A DNA stretch of 64,000 bases from Bin87 sp965219925 (GCA_965219925.1 OZ244795.1:372001-436000); one strand, 5' to 3'. Counted from the stretch's first letter, positions 42,559 through 52,041 are shown. Notes: generated by a model from the sequence alone, not told the origin. Numbers and translations are program-made.

Positions 42559-42680
42559 CGACCCGCGTCGTCCCGCAAACTACGAATATATCGCGCTGCG
42601 TTCGCAATGACCGTCATTTCGTAAAAGCAGTAGCATAGGTCTTACGAGGTCTTACGCGTAGCGCCACGGAGGATTCCCCG

Positions 42681-43691
42681 ATGCAATTTGGCGTGTCCCT
42701 TTCCGCCATCGCCCAACAGCCGGCCGGCGCCGATATGCAGCAGGCGTTTGCCGACATCTGCGCCTACGTGGGGGCGGCCCGCGACCTGGGCTTCGACATG
42801 GTGTACCAGGGTCAGCACTACCTCACCGACCCCTACCAGCAGCTGCAAACCATGCCGCTGCTGGCGCGCATTTCGGCGGAAGCGCGGGGGATGGGGCTGG
42901 TGGCCACCATGCTGGTGCCGCTGCATCATCCGGTGGACCTGGCGGAACGGGTTGCCACCATGGACGTGATTACCGGCGGGCGGTTCACGCTGAGCGCGGC
43001 GCTGGGCTACCGGGACGAGGAGTATGACAACTTCGGCGTTCCACGACGCACGCGGGTAAGCCGGTATCTGGAATGCCTGGAAGCCATGCAGCTGTTGTGG
43101 ACCGGTGAGAAGGTGAATTACGACGGCCAGTTTTTCCAGCTGCGGGACGCCCAATTGATGCTGAGGCCGGTGCAACAGCCCCACCCGCCGGTGTGGGTGG
43201 CTGCCAACAGCGATGCCGCCATCACCCGGGCCGCGCGGCTGGGCTACACGTGGTACGTGAACCCTCACGCCAAGTTCGACACCATCAGCCAACAGGTGGA
43301 GATGTACCACGAGGCCGCCGGCGCCGCCGATTCGGGCGCTCCCGAGCGCCTGCCGCTGGGTCGGGAAGTATTCGTGGGGCGCACGCATGAAGAGGCATTC
43401 GCCAGGGCCACGCCATACCTGGGCGGCAAGTACGAAGCCTACGCCCAATGGGGTCAGGACAAGGCGCTGCCTGGGGAAGAGAACTTCCGGGAGCCCTTTG
43501 AGGATCTGGCCCGCGACCGGTTCGTAATCGGCAGTCCCGACGAGGTGGTGGAGGAGCTATCCCGCTACCGGGCGCTGGGCATGTCTCACGGCTGCTTCCG
43601 CATGATGTGGCCCGGTATGCCCCTGGCCGACGGCGTGGCCAACCTGGAGCTCTTCGCCGAGCGAGTGGCGCCGCATTTGCGGGAGGATTAG
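42681..43691 (+). CDS. LLM-class flavin-dependent oxidoreductase
   Basis: 336 residues from ATG 42681 (GGAGG upstream). Luciferase-like barrel: ARDLGFDMVYQGQHYLTDPY, LVATMLVPLHHPVDLAERVA, DVITGGRFTLSAALGYRDEE and a C-terminal VIGSPDEVVEELSRYRALGM. Strong match to the F420/FMN class; substrate unknown. Different subgroup from the enzymes at 2807 and 58026. Confidence 0.9.
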   Translation: MQFGVSLSAIAQQPAGADMQQAFADICAYVGAARDLGFDMVYQGQHYLTDPYQQLQTMPLLARISAEARGMGLVATMLVPLHHPVDLAERVATMDVITGGRFTLSAALGYRDEEYDNFGVPRRTRVSRYLECLEAMQLLWTGEKVNYDGQFFQLRDAQLMLRPVQQPHPPVWVAANSDAAITRAARLGYTWYVNPHAKFDTISQQVEMYHEAAGAADSGAPERLPLGREVFVGRTHEEAFARATPYLGGKYEAYAQWGQDKALPGEENFREPFEDLARDRFVIGSPDEVVEELSRYRALGMSHGCFRMMWPGMPLADGVANLELFAERVAPHLRED

Positions 43692-43741
43692 GTTCCAGGC
43701 GGGGAATCTACCCGCGCCGTCGGCGTGCCAATCCGATCCAG

Positions 43742-43773
43742 GTTACCGCCAAGTCGTGAGATTTGGCGGTAAC
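43742..43773 (+). terminator. Hairpin after the LLM gene
   Basis: GTTACCGCCAA (43742-43752) pairs perfectly with TTGGCGGTAAC (43763-43773), loop of 10 nt, 50 nt after the stop. Confidence 0.55.
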
Positions 43774-43787
43774 TATCTATTGCCCGC

Positions 43788-43909
43788 CAGGGCCTTTTCA
43801 AAGTTGTGGAAATTAAGCACCCGCTCGTCCTGAGCCTGTCGAAGGACGGTCTACGATGATTCGACAAGCTCACCATGAGCGGAGGTCGTAGGACTTTTAA
43901 AAGGCCCTG
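43788..43909. mobile_element. Second MITE-like element (CAGGGCCTTTT ends)
   Basis: CAGGGCCTTTT (43788-43798) and AAAAGGCCCTG (43899-43909) are a perfect 11-bp terminal inverted repeat around 100 bp with an inner inverted pair GCTCGTCCTGAGCCTGTCGA and TCGACAAGCTCACCATGAGC. No coding capacity. The same ends bound the insert at about 46943-47098. Confidence 0.75.
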
Positions 43910-43939
43910 ATTACTCAATGTAGGGCCGCAATAATCCCG

Positions 43940-44164
43940 TCAATGGGTTTTGGATGCCAGCGCTCTGAAACCGGAATATAGCAGGTTGACCATTCCCGCG
44001 ACGATGATGCCCAGCGTGCCCAACAACATGGCAAATTCAATCAGCAACGCGCCATGCAAGTCCACGACCAGCCACGCCAAAATCACCGCGCAAGTGGGAG
44101 CCAGCCAATGCGCGGTTTGCACTGACGCATAGCGGATCAATCCGCGAGATCTCCGGGCTGGCAA
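43940..44164 (-). CDS. Small two-segment membrane protein
   Basis: 74 residues. Two membrane helices, LAPTCAVILAWLVVDLHGALL (about 21-41 in part) and FAMLLGTLGIIVAGMVNLL (about 44-62), with basic N-terminus. No family recognised. ORF is short, but it has good hydrophobic profile and lies with another small membrane ORF downstream of penicillin acylase on the same strand. Confidence 0.5.
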   Translation of the reverse strand: MPARRSRGLIRYASVQTAHWLAPTCAVILAWLVVDLHGALLIEFAMLLGTLGIIVAGMVNLLYSGFRALASKTH

Positions 44165-44224
44165 GGCCGAGATTAACCACGCCAGTCCTCCGCAGTACAG
44201 GATAATCGCCTGCGCGTTTTGTTA

Positions 44225-44416
44225 CTACAGATTTCTGGATCCATGCTCAGCGGACTGGCTGCGTCTGGAACGGGGCAAGGCAATGTTTAAGTCCGTCAAA
44301 TGGGACAGGATGACCAGCGCTGCGGTCAAATCCAGCAACATGGTCACCGCGTAAACCGCTACGTCGAAATACCGGTTCGCGTGCTCTGCTATCCGAGGTA
44401 ACGCTGGATAGTTCAT
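44225..44416 (-). CDS. Small one-segment membrane protein
   Basis: 63 residues, MNYPALPRIAEHANRYFDVA then AVTMLLDLTAALVILSHL as a single membrane helix and a basic tail. Lies between the acylase (stop 44429) and the previous small membrane ORF. No family recognised; may be a real short gene or a shadow-free open frame. Confidence 0.45.
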   Translation of the reverse strand: MNYPALPRIAEHANRYFDVAVYAVTMLLDLTAALVILSHLTDLNIALPRSRRSQSAEHGSRNL

Positions 44417-44428
44417 TACTCCGATTCC

Positions 44429-46807
44429 CTACCCGAGCGGCCCGATATTGAGGATTTGCACACTCTCCGCGCCCGCCTTGATGCTGTCCCAATCGTATTG
44501 CATGGGCGTCATGCGGACGGGCCCCCAGATGGCGGATTGGTCAGCGTAGTGTTCGCTGCCGGGATGGCCGGATGCGCCCAACGGCACCGCCCATAGCGAG
44601 CGTTCCCAGTCTCCCAGGTCGTAGGCGTAGCGGAATACCGACAGGCCGCCCACCGTAGCAAAATCGGCCGGCGAATAGGAACCCGCCCAGGGGGTATCGC
44701 CATCGCCGCCGGTGAGAATCTCCGGCGGGTTGAGCAGCGCGCCCAGGCTGGGGGTTGCCATCGCCAGTGGGTGCTGGGGTCGTGCGCGATGGACCCGGTC
44801 CCATCGCCAGGTTCCCAGGTCAGGCCCCAGCCGGTGAGTCAGGATGTGGATTGCCTCTCCCAACGCGGCAGCAAGCTCGGCGGGCCAATTTTCGCCGCCG
44901 GGCAGCAGGCCGGTGTCGCCGTCCGTGATGGCGTCGTTCATTAGAATTCGGAACCGGTTTACAAACCCGCCGCGCCCCCGGTCGACCGGATGCCACGCCA
45001 ATGCGGCCAGATTCTCGCCGATGTTGTGTTTCAGTAACCGCCACTGCAGCACATCACGCATGGCGCTGTAGATGGTCGGTTCAACGGCGTCGCGATCCAT
45101 GCTGCCAGACCAGCGTTGCAGGCGATCCAATGCATCGGCCACCGCTGGGTCAGGGGGCGGCGGACAGGATTGCAGGGCGGCGATATAGGCCAGCGCCGGG
45201 AGCGAAACCCGTTCGGCGTGGATGCGTCCCATTTCGCTGGCCGAAGGATTGGGCAGGTTGCGAATGCGCTCAGCGACGCGCGTGGCACGGTAGCCGGGTG
45301 CGAAGTCCATTGAGATGTAGTAAGGATAATCCTCGAGAACGGGCCGGTTATTGGCCGTGACGATGTAACCTTCCGGCGGGTTGATATTGCGGGGCAGCTC
45401 GGCGAAGGGGATGCTTCCCTGCCATTCGTGGTTCCCGTCCCAGCCCGGCACGGGCAGCGGCGCCGGCGCATCGTCGGGGCGGCGGGGAATCTCGCCTCGG
45501 CACTGGTAGCCGATATTACCGTGTACGTCGGCCATTACGAAATTGTTGACCGGATCAACCCATCCTTCCATGGCGTCGGCCAACTCGGTCACATTGCCAG
45601 CCTCCAGCATGGCCGGCAGGATGTTCGTCCACGGGTTGCCCTGATTTCGGTAAAAGATCGGGGTGGCGGTGTAGCGCAGGGCGAGGCCGTAACCGGACAG
45701 TGGGTCGCCGCCAACGACCGGGCCGTGGTGGGTCGCCCAGGTGCGCAGATGAACATCATCGCCGTCGCGCACGCGGATCACCTCATCGCGGACGTCGGCG
45801 TTGTACCAGTCGCCCTGACGTTGATACAGCGAGGCGTCGGCGTCGTTGAACCGTTCGATGTACAAATCCTGATAGTCGGCGCTGGTGTGGGTGACGCACC
45901 AGGCCACCCACCGGTTGTGCCCGAAGTGGGGGAAACCGGGCACGCCGGCAAAGGAAGCGCCCACCACGTCGAAGCTGTCGCAGGCGAGATGGTTCTGGTA
46001 GTAAACGCTGGGAACGTCCAGGCCGCGGTGGCTGTCGCCGGCCAGGATGGGCTTGCCGGTGGCGGTGCGCTCGCCCGAAATCACCCAGGAGTTGGAGCCG
46101 CTATCCATCTCGCCGATGAGATTGAGGTTGGCGGCGCCGTCGAGCAATTGCTGATACCCCACGTCCGCAGAACCGTGGTAGGCGGCGCCGGTGGGGATTA
46201 TGACCGGCTGACCGGTCGGATACGACGGAAACAGTTGCGCCGCCCGCTCCGGCCCCAGCTCCAGCACGAGTCGAGCCCGCCACGCTTTGCTCTCGAAGAC
46301 CCCCATGAACAGGTGCCGCACCTTGAATACGGCCAGGCTGTGCCACGGCTCCCAGGGCTCGGGCGCTATCCCGGTGATGTCGTACTCTACCGGCAGGGGA
46401 GCGTCGCTTTCGATGAATGCGTTGACGCCGTCGGCGTAGGATTCCAGCATCGCCCGGGCGCGGGTGCCGGCGGCGGCGCAATCGGCGCGGGCCGAGTCTT
46501 CCAGCCGGTGACGGCGAATCTGCATGTCCTGTCCTACGGCGGACGGGCCGACCGCTTCGGCCCAGCGGCCCACCGCTCGCCGGCGGTCATACTCCATTGC
46601 CCATAACCGGTCCTGCGCGGTGACAAACCCCTGGGCGAACCAGGCGTCGTGTTCGTCGGTGGCGCGGATGTGCGGTATGCCCCATTCGTCGCGCCAAACC
46701 TGAACCGCGGCATGGAGGCCGGACAGGGATATTTCGCCGTCCAGGGGAGGAATGGCGGCACGAAGATCGGTGTGGGTGATGGAGGCAGCGGCGGCGTTTG
46801 CGGTCAT
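44429..46807 (-). CDS. Penicillin acylase family (Ntn hydrolase) protein
   Basis: 792 residues from ATG 46807 (AGAGG upstream; a GTG 9 nt earlier is the alternative). Precursor with alpha chain, linker and beta chain; WRDEWGIPHIRATDEHDAWF and AQGFVTAQDRLWAMEYDRRR open the alpha chain. The autocatalytic site is DSGSNSWV near residue 240, giving an N-terminal Ser nucleophile after cleavage at G/S. HTSADYQDLYIERF and VMADVHGNIGYQCRGEIPRR are family blocks. No signal peptide, unlike most periplasmic homologs. Hydrolyses amides or acyl-homoserine lactones. Confidence 0.9.
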   Translation of the reverse strand: MTANAAAASITHTDLRAAIPPLDGEISLSGLHAAVQVWRDEWGIPHIRATDEHDAWFAQGFVTAQDRLWAMEYDRRRAVGRWAEAVGPSAVGQDMQIRRHRLEDSARADCAAAGTRARAMLESYADGVNAFIESDAPLPVEYDITGIAPEPWEPWHSLAVFKVRHLFMGVFESKAWRARLVLELGPERAAQLFPSYPTGQPVIIPTGAAYHGSADVGYQQLLDGAANLNLIGEMDSGSNSWVISGERTATGKPILAGDSHRGLDVPSVYYQNHLACDSFDVVGASFAGVPGFPHFGHNRWVAWCVTHTSADYQDLYIERFNDADASLYQRQGDWYNADVRDEVIRVRDGDDVHLRTWATHHGPVVGGDPLSGYGLALRYTATPIFYRNQGNPWTNILPAMLEAGNVTELADAMEGWVDPVNNFVMADVHGNIGYQCRGEIPRRPDDAPAPLPVPGWDGNHEWQGSIPFAELPRNINPPEGYIVTANNRPVLEDYPYYISMDFAPGYRATRVAERIRNLPNPSASEMGRIHAERVSLPALAYIAALQSCPPPPDPAVADALDRLQRWSGSMDRDAVEPTIYSAMRDVLQWRLLKHNIGENLAALAWHPVDRGRGGFVNRFRILMNDAITDGDTGLLPGGENWPAELAAALGEAIHILTHRLGPDLGTWRWDRVHRARPQHPLAMATPSLGALLNPPEILTGGDGDTPWAGSYSPADFATVGGLSVFRYAYDLGDWERSLWAVPLGASGHPGSEHYADQSAIWGPVRMTPMQYDWDSIKAGAESVQILNIGPLG

Positions 46808-46897
46808 CTGGGGCACCTCTTACGGTCTGATGGCCCAATAGTACCCCACCGGCGAATGGGCTGCATCCGGCCCAAACCCGGTCCAGCCGGCGCATCC

Positions 46898-47268
46898 CTC
46901 ACGCGTATCCGCTTTATTCTGTCATTGCGAGGAGCGCCCACCCAGGACCTTTTGGTTTTACAAGGAATCCCCTCTCCCTTGATGGGAGAGGGTTAGGGTG
47001 AGGGTGAAGGTGTGAGATAGGGAACTATCCTGTGGCAGACTATACCCCTCACCCCAGCCCTCTCCCACAAGGGGAGAGGAAGAATCGAAAGGCCCTGACG
47101 CCCACCCACCTGTCATTGCGAGGAGCGCAGCCGCTCATGATGAGCCTGTCGAACCACGTGGCAATCTCGGTGAGGTTGAACACACGTCGGCAAACCACCA
47201 TTGCTACGGCGACGAGATTGCCACCCCCGTATCAAGTACGGGGTCGCAATGACAGACTAAAGAGGGTG
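46898..47268. repeat. Family-1 repeat interrupted by another element
   Basis: CTCACGCGTATCCGCTTTAT and GTCATTGCGAGGAGCG begin a copy that is broken at 46945-47098 by a 154-bp insert, then resumes with CCTGTCATTGCGAGGAGCGC, GTGGCAATCTCGGTGAGGTT, GACGAGATTGCCACCCCCGT and GGTCGCAATGACAG. The insert carries CCCTCTCCC hairpins and is flanked by the 10-bp direct repeat CGCCCACCCA (46935-46944, 47099-47108). Confidence 0.88.
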
Positions 47269-47298
47269 CATCCATGTAAGAAGCCGATTCCCGCTCCC

Positions 47299-48534
47299 TC
47301 AGTAAATCACTCCTGCTTCTTCCAGACGCTGGATCTCCGCGGACGGCATCCCCAGCAGTTCTCCAAACACGTAGGCGTTATCCTCGCCGATGTTGCTGTA
47401 TCTGCCGAACTCAATGGGCGTGCCCGACATACGTGCCGGTATGGTCCACGAAACGCTCTCGCCTTCCGTCCACTCGGTGGCCTTCACGCCCCGTTCCGCT
47501 TCCCAATAACGGGTGTCCTGGTAAAACCCCCGCGACTTCAGGTGTGCGCTGCCGTTCAGGTCCTCGCCCTGGGACACCATGCCCGCCGGCGCTCCGGCAG
47601 CCTGCAATATTTCCATGAGCGAACCCGAATCCTGACTCTGTGTCCATTCAGTAATGCCCGTGTCCAGCGATTTCTCGTTCTTGCGCCGCCCGATGCGTGT
47701 TTCGAACTCGGGTGCGGCGGCCCAGGCCGGATCGCCCATGGCCGTCCGCAAACACCGCCATTGCTGGTCGTTGGCGGCCGAGATGGCGATGTACCGGTCT
47801 TCGCCGGCGCACGGATACACCCCGTGGGGCACGGCGTAGGCGTCCCGATTGCCCCGACGCTGCGGCCCGCGACCGTTGAGCTGGTAGTCCAGCAGCGCCG
47901 GCCCGCAGGTTGCCACGCCCGACTTGAATATCGACGACTCCATCGTGGCCGTTTTGCCCGTCAGATTACGCCGCATCAAGGCCGCGATGATGGCGGCCGG
48001 CTGGAACACGCCGGTATGGTAGTCGGAGTAGGACGTGTTCACCACGCCGGGAGGCTCTTCATCCTCGCCGGTCATTAGCGATACGCCGGACAGGTGTTGA
48101 ACCAGGATGCCAAATGACTTGTAGGTGTAGTACGGCCCGTGTCCGCCCAAACCGGTCTGCCACATGATTATGGAGTCGGGCCGATGCTCGCGGATGGCGG
48201 GGAAGTCGATGCCCCAGCGGTCCAGGATATTGCGGCGGAAGTTGGTCATGAACACATCGCTGATGCGCACCAGTTCCAGCATCAGGTCGCGACCCTCCGG
48301 CGTCCGCACGTCCAGCGTGATGCGCCGCTTGCCCCGCTGGTACTCCGGTTGCCCGGCGCCCCTGGACCATGCCGGTATGAACGCCATCTCATCGAGTACC
48401 TTGTTGGTTTCGACCTTGATGACTTCGGCGCCCAGCGACCCCAGAATGCGCCCGGTCAGCGGCAAAGCCACGTAGGGGCCAAACTCCACTACGCGGATTC
48501 CTCTCAGTGCGTTGGTGTTCACGGTATCCGTCAT
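47299..48534 (-). CDS. CaiB/BaiF family CoA-transferase
   Basis: 411 residues from ATG 48534 (CGAGGA 6 nt upstream; an ATG two codons earlier is the alternative). Class III CoA-transferase: RGIRVVEFGPYVALPLTGRI, LGSLGAEVIKVE, YQRGKRRITLDVRTPEGR, ISDVFMTNFRRNILDRWGID and YPCAGEDRYIAISAANDQQW. Transfers CoA between carboxylic acids. Adjacent to a second CaiB/BaiF gene 31 nt upstream; the two may form one heteromeric enzyme. Confidence 0.9.
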   Translation of the reverse strand: MTDTVNTNALRGIRVVEFGPYVALPLTGRILGSLGAEVIKVETNKVLDEMAFIPAWSRGAGQPEYQRGKRRITLDVRTPEGRDLMLELVRISDVFMTNFRRNILDRWGIDFPAIREHRPDSIIMWQTGLGGHGPYYTYKSFGILVQHLSGVSLMTGEDEEPPGVVNTSYSDYHTGVFQPAAIIAALMRRNLTGKTATMESSIFKSGVATCGPALLDYQLNGRGPQRRGNRDAYAVPHGVYPCAGEDRYIAISAANDQQWRCLRTAMGDPAWAAAPEFETRIGRRKNEKSLDTGITEWTQSQDSGSLMEILQAAGAPAGMVSQGEDLNGSAHLKSRGFYQDTRYWEAERGVKATEWTEGESVSWTIPARMSGTPIEFGRYSNIGEDNAYVFGELLGMPSAEIQRLEEAGVIY

Positions 48535-48565
48535 ATCCATTCCTCGAAATTGCTCCGGCGTCGGG

Positions 48566-49810
48566 CTAAATGACTCCATCCGCCCGCAGGGCAGCCATTT
48601 CCGCTGCGTCCAATCCCAACTCGCCGCGAAACACGGCCATGTTGTCCGATCCAAGCGCTGGCGCCGGTTGCTGCCGCGGTGCAACCTCTTCACTGTGGAA
48701 AATGCCCAGCGGATATTTCAGCGTCCCCATGTTCCCGTCATCGTGCTGGATCTCCGACCAAAACCCCGACTCGGCCAGTTGAGGATCTGCCAGCAGGTCG
48801 GCGACGTCATTCACCGGCAGGAACACCAGGTTGCGGCGTTGACCTTCGTGGAACAGCTCCTGGACCGTAAAATTCTCCGCAAATTCCAAAAAGAGCGCCG
48901 TTATGATGTCGATGTGTTCCGCCCGGTCCTGGTTGCCGCCCCGATATGCTTCGTTGAGGACCTCGTCGTTGCCGGTAACTTCGTGTATCCACTCGGCCAG
49001 CGCATCCCACTCCCGCGGCGTAATGACGCCGGCGGAGATCCATCCGTCCTTGCAGGGATAGGCTCCCAACGGGATCACCAGCGTGGAGTTGGTGCCAACC
49101 CGGGTTACGTTCTGTCCCAGCTTGCGCCACAGCAGCGCCGGATGAGCGTCGGTGTAGTAGGTGATCAACGCTTCCTGTGATGACACGTCGATATGCTGGC
49201 CGTCTCCGCCGCCGAAATCCCGATGATACAACGCCGCCAGAATCCCGACTGCCGCATACTGAGCGGCGGGATAGTGGCTGTGTTCATTGCCCTGTCGAAC
49301 CGGCGGTTCGTCGGGTTCGCCGGTAATTTGCATGTAACCGCTGGCCGCCATCACCACCAGGTCATCGCCCTGATAGTCGGCCCACTCGCCGGTGCAGCCA
49401 AATGGCGTAACCGAGGCCATGACCAGACCGGGGTTTGCGGCCCGCAGCGCATCGAAACCGATTCCGCGATCGTACAGATAGTGGCGGTCGAAACTCTCGA
49501 TGATTACGTCCGCGTCCGCAGCCAGCCGCCGGAACAATGCCCGCCCCGATTCGCACTCCAGATCCAGCGTGATTGAGCGTTTGTTAGTGTTGTAAAACAT
49601 GAAATCCAGACTGCGCTCGGTGTTCGGCGCGTCGTCCGGATACGGGCCCAGCCGTCGCGACGGGTCGCCACCCGGAGGTTCCACCTTCACCACATCCGCA
49701 CCGTAATCGGCCAGCAGGCGACCGCAGAACGCCGCCCGCCGGTCGGTCAAATCCAGAACCCGGTAAGGCGGAATCAAATCCGCGCCCGTGTAGTCATCAA
49801 ACCGAGGCAT
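48566..49810 (-). CDS. CaiB/BaiF family CoA-transferase
   Basis: 414 residues from ATG 49810 (GGAGG 5 nt upstream); the frame open upstream comes from repeat DNA and is not used. PPYRVLDLTDRRAAFCGRLL, LADYGADVVKVEPPGGDPSR, TNKRSITLDLECESGRALFR and MASVTPFGCTGEWADY. About 25% like its neighbour downstream. Substrate pair not predictable. Confidence 0.9.
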   Translation of the reverse strand: MPRFDDYTGADLIPPYRVLDLTDRRAAFCGRLLADYGADVVKVEPPGGDPSRRLGPYPDDAPNTERSLDFMFYNTNKRSITLDLECESGRALFRRLAADADVIIESFDRHYLYDRGIGFDALRAANPGLVMASVTPFGCTGEWADYQGDDLVVMAASGYMQITGEPDEPPVRQGNEHSHYPAAQYAAVGILAALYHRDFGGGDGQHIDVSSQEALITYYTDAHPALLWRKLGQNVTRVGTNSTLVIPLGAYPCKDGWISAGVITPREWDALAEWIHEVTGNDEVLNEAYRGGNQDRAEHIDIITALFLEFAENFTVQELFHEGQRRNLVFLPVNDVADLLADPQLAESGFWSEIQHDDGNMGTLKYPLGIFHSEEVAPRQQPAPALGSDNMAVFRGELGLDAAEMAALRADGVI

Positions 49811-49937
49811 AGCCCTCCAACTCCCTTGCCCCAACTTCCTTGCCGATTGAGGCCAGTACGATGTTCGGTCGCCGCCAATGTATCGCCGGCGCTCCCCCGT
49901 GTCAAAACCGGCCTGCCATGTTGGCGCGAAATCCCCG

Positions 49938-50184
49938 CTCACGCCTACCCGCTTTAATCTGTCATTGCGACCCCGTACTTGATACGAGGGGTGGCAATCT
50001 CGTTGAGGTTGAACACACGTCGGCAAATCACCATTGCTACGGCGAGGAGATTGCCACGTCGCTGCGCTCCTCGCAATGACAGGTGGGGTGGGCGCTCTTC
50101 GCAATTGTAGGTGTCAGCGAATTACCTGACACCTACAGCAACGACAGCAGGCCAGTTTGGTTTGGCAAAGTGGGTGCGGGTGAG
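49938..50184. repeat. Family-1 repeat with inserted palindrome
   Basis: CTCACGCCTACCCGCTTTAA at the left and TGGGTGCGGGTGAG at the right. Inside, TGTAGGTGTCAG (50106-50117) and CTGACACCTACA (50126-50137) form a perfect palindromic insert flanked on both sides by GCAA, splitting what elsewhere reads CTTCGCAATGACAG. Confidence 0.85.
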
Positions 50185-50278
50185 CTCCCGCGCAGCGTAG
50201 CCTGAAAAATCCTGCCGGGTTGGTTGATTATGATACCCTCGTTTACATCCTAATCCGCTCCGTGCTGAGAGTTGCTCT

Positions 50279-52036
50279 ATGTCTACCATGCACCCTACCG
50301 ATATTAACGCTGCGCTGGTCAATCTGGTTCGCAAGCGCAATCCCGACCGGTGGCAAACCGCCGCCATTGGTCTTACTCCCGCCCTGCGCCCCATCCTGGC
50401 CCTGCAAGACACCCGAACCCTGGGATCAGCCACGGACTCCCACCGGCCGGCGGTGCTGCTCGTCGCCGGCTTGCGGGGGAACCCCTCCGACACGCCCCGC
50501 GTGTTGGTTGCGCTGGACCGGTTCGCCCAATCCGCAGCCGCCGGAGCCTCCGGGGTTGCGTTGTCGGCAATCGTCGCCGCCAATCCGGACGCCCTGGCCG
50601 GCGGTGACTGGGAAGCCAGCAGTGATCGACGGATCGACCTCACCGCCGGCTATCCACCCCGGGATGGGTTTTATTTCGACGAAACCGCTCCGGAGCGTCG
50701 CTACCTGTGGCGCTGGATTAACTACGAAGCCCCCGACCTGGTTGTAGAGGTCGCATTGATCGACGAGGATAACGCCCCGCCGCGCTGGGAAGCCAACACC
50801 GCGGCCATAGGTTCTACGGTTGCTTCTGCCCTGACAACCGGCGATGTGTCCGACGACGACTCGCTGGTCGCCGCCTTGAGCCACCCCGCCGATGATACCC
50901 CCGGCCGCATCCCTGCCCTCCGTCTCACCACCCATTGGTCTGGACTCACTGATGCGTTGACCGCTTTGTGGGCGCTTACCGGCCGGGGCGCAGACGTACC
51001 GCCCTCCGCCGGCCGACTCGCCCTGGATGCCCGCCGGTCCCGCTCACCCCTCGCCCTCGCCCATATCCTGGCCGGACGCTACGGTCATGCGCTGGACCCG
51101 GTCAACTATACCCAAGGCGTTGGAATCAGCGGTCGCCTGCGGCTGGCTGCCCTCGACGAATCCTATCCCAACCCGACTGATGAGATCGCTAACCTGGTGG
51201 AGCCGGTCGTCGCCGATCCGGCGAAATACCTGGACAACGCCGGAGGCGCTGCCCTCACCGGGGTGGTATGGTCGGCGCGGCAGGCCGACATGACGGGCGA
51301 TGATCGTTATAGGCGGCTGTTCTTCAACGCCACTGATCGGTTCTCGTCCCGTGGGTTGGGCGAAGCTCCTGCTCCCTGCGACCCCGATTTCCGCGTCGAG
51401 GATATGTTCATGACCGGAGCGATGCTGGGGCGTGCCCATCGAATCAGCGGCGACGCCCGGTACGCCGATATGCTGGCCAACTTCCTCGTCGATGGCGGTG
51501 ATGTACAGCAGGACAACGGCCTGTTCTGGCACGCCCGTTCCGCCCCGTTCTACTGGAGTCGTGGCAACGGGTTTGCGGCCCTGGGCTACGCCGAGGCCCT
51601 GACCTACCTGCCTGATGAGCATCTCGCGCGGCCCGAGCTTTTGCGAAGGCACCGCAACCACCTGGATTCCATGTTAAGGGTCCAGCAACCCTGGGGTACG
51701 TTCGGAGAGCTGGTCGATGTCCCCGGCGCCTGGGGCGAGCTCACCTCGACCTGCATGGTGGGTTACGCGCTGGCCCGCGGGTTGCGCAGCGGCTGGCTGC
51801 CGGCCGTTGCAGAGGCCGGATACGGTCGCGGCCTTGCTTCCTGCTGGCGCGCGTTGTGTGAGCGCATCGACGAAGTCGGCGGCGTGGTGGACGGTTGCAT
51901 CAGTACCGGCGTCATGCCGGACATTCCGGCCTACCTGAATCGCACCGCCGTCAACGGCTATGACGACCGCACCGGCAGCATGGCCCTCTGGTTCGCCTGC
52001 GAGATGCACCAATATGTGACGGGCGCGTCCAGGTAA
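50279..52036 (+). CDS. Two-part protein with C-terminal GH105-type glycoside hydrolase
   Basis: 585 residues. The C-terminal half (about 240-580) matches GH88/GH105 unsaturated glucuronyl/rhamnogalacturonyl hydrolases: FRVEDMFMTGAMLGRAHRIS (acid motif), DNGLFWHARSAPFYWSRGNG and YALARGLRSGWLP. The N-terminal about 240 residues (RPAVLLVAGLRGNPSDTPRV) are not part of GH105 and resemble carboxypeptidase-like folds only loosely. No signal sequence. Fusion with unknown N-domain is the notable feature. Confidence 0.75.
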   Translation: MSTMHPTDINAALVNLVRKRNPDRWQTAAIGLTPALRPILALQDTRTLGSATDSHRPAVLLVAGLRGNPSDTPRVLVALDRFAQSAAAGASGVALSAIVAANPDALAGGDWEASSDRRIDLTAGYPPRDGFYFDETAPERRYLWRWINYEAPDLVVEVALIDEDNAPPRWEANTAAIGSTVASALTTGDVSDDDSLVAALSHPADDTPGRIPALRLTTHWSGLTDALTALWALTGRGADVPPSAGRLALDARRSRSPLALAHILAGRYGHALDPVNYTQGVGISGRLRLAALDESYPNPTDEIANLVEPVVADPAKYLDNAGGAALTGVVWSARQADMTGDDRYRRLFFNATDRFSSRGLGEAPAPCDPDFRVEDMFMTGAMLGRAHRISGDARYADMLANFLVDGGDVQQDNGLFWHARSAPFYWSRGNGFAALGYAEALTYLPDEHLARPELLRRHRNHLDSMLRVQQPWGTFGELVDVPGAWGELTSTCMVGYALARGLRSGWLPAVAEAGYGRGLASCWRALCERIDEVGGVVDGCISTGVMPDIPAYLNRTAVNGYDDRTGSMALWFACEMHQYVTGASR

Positions 52037-52041
52037 GCACC

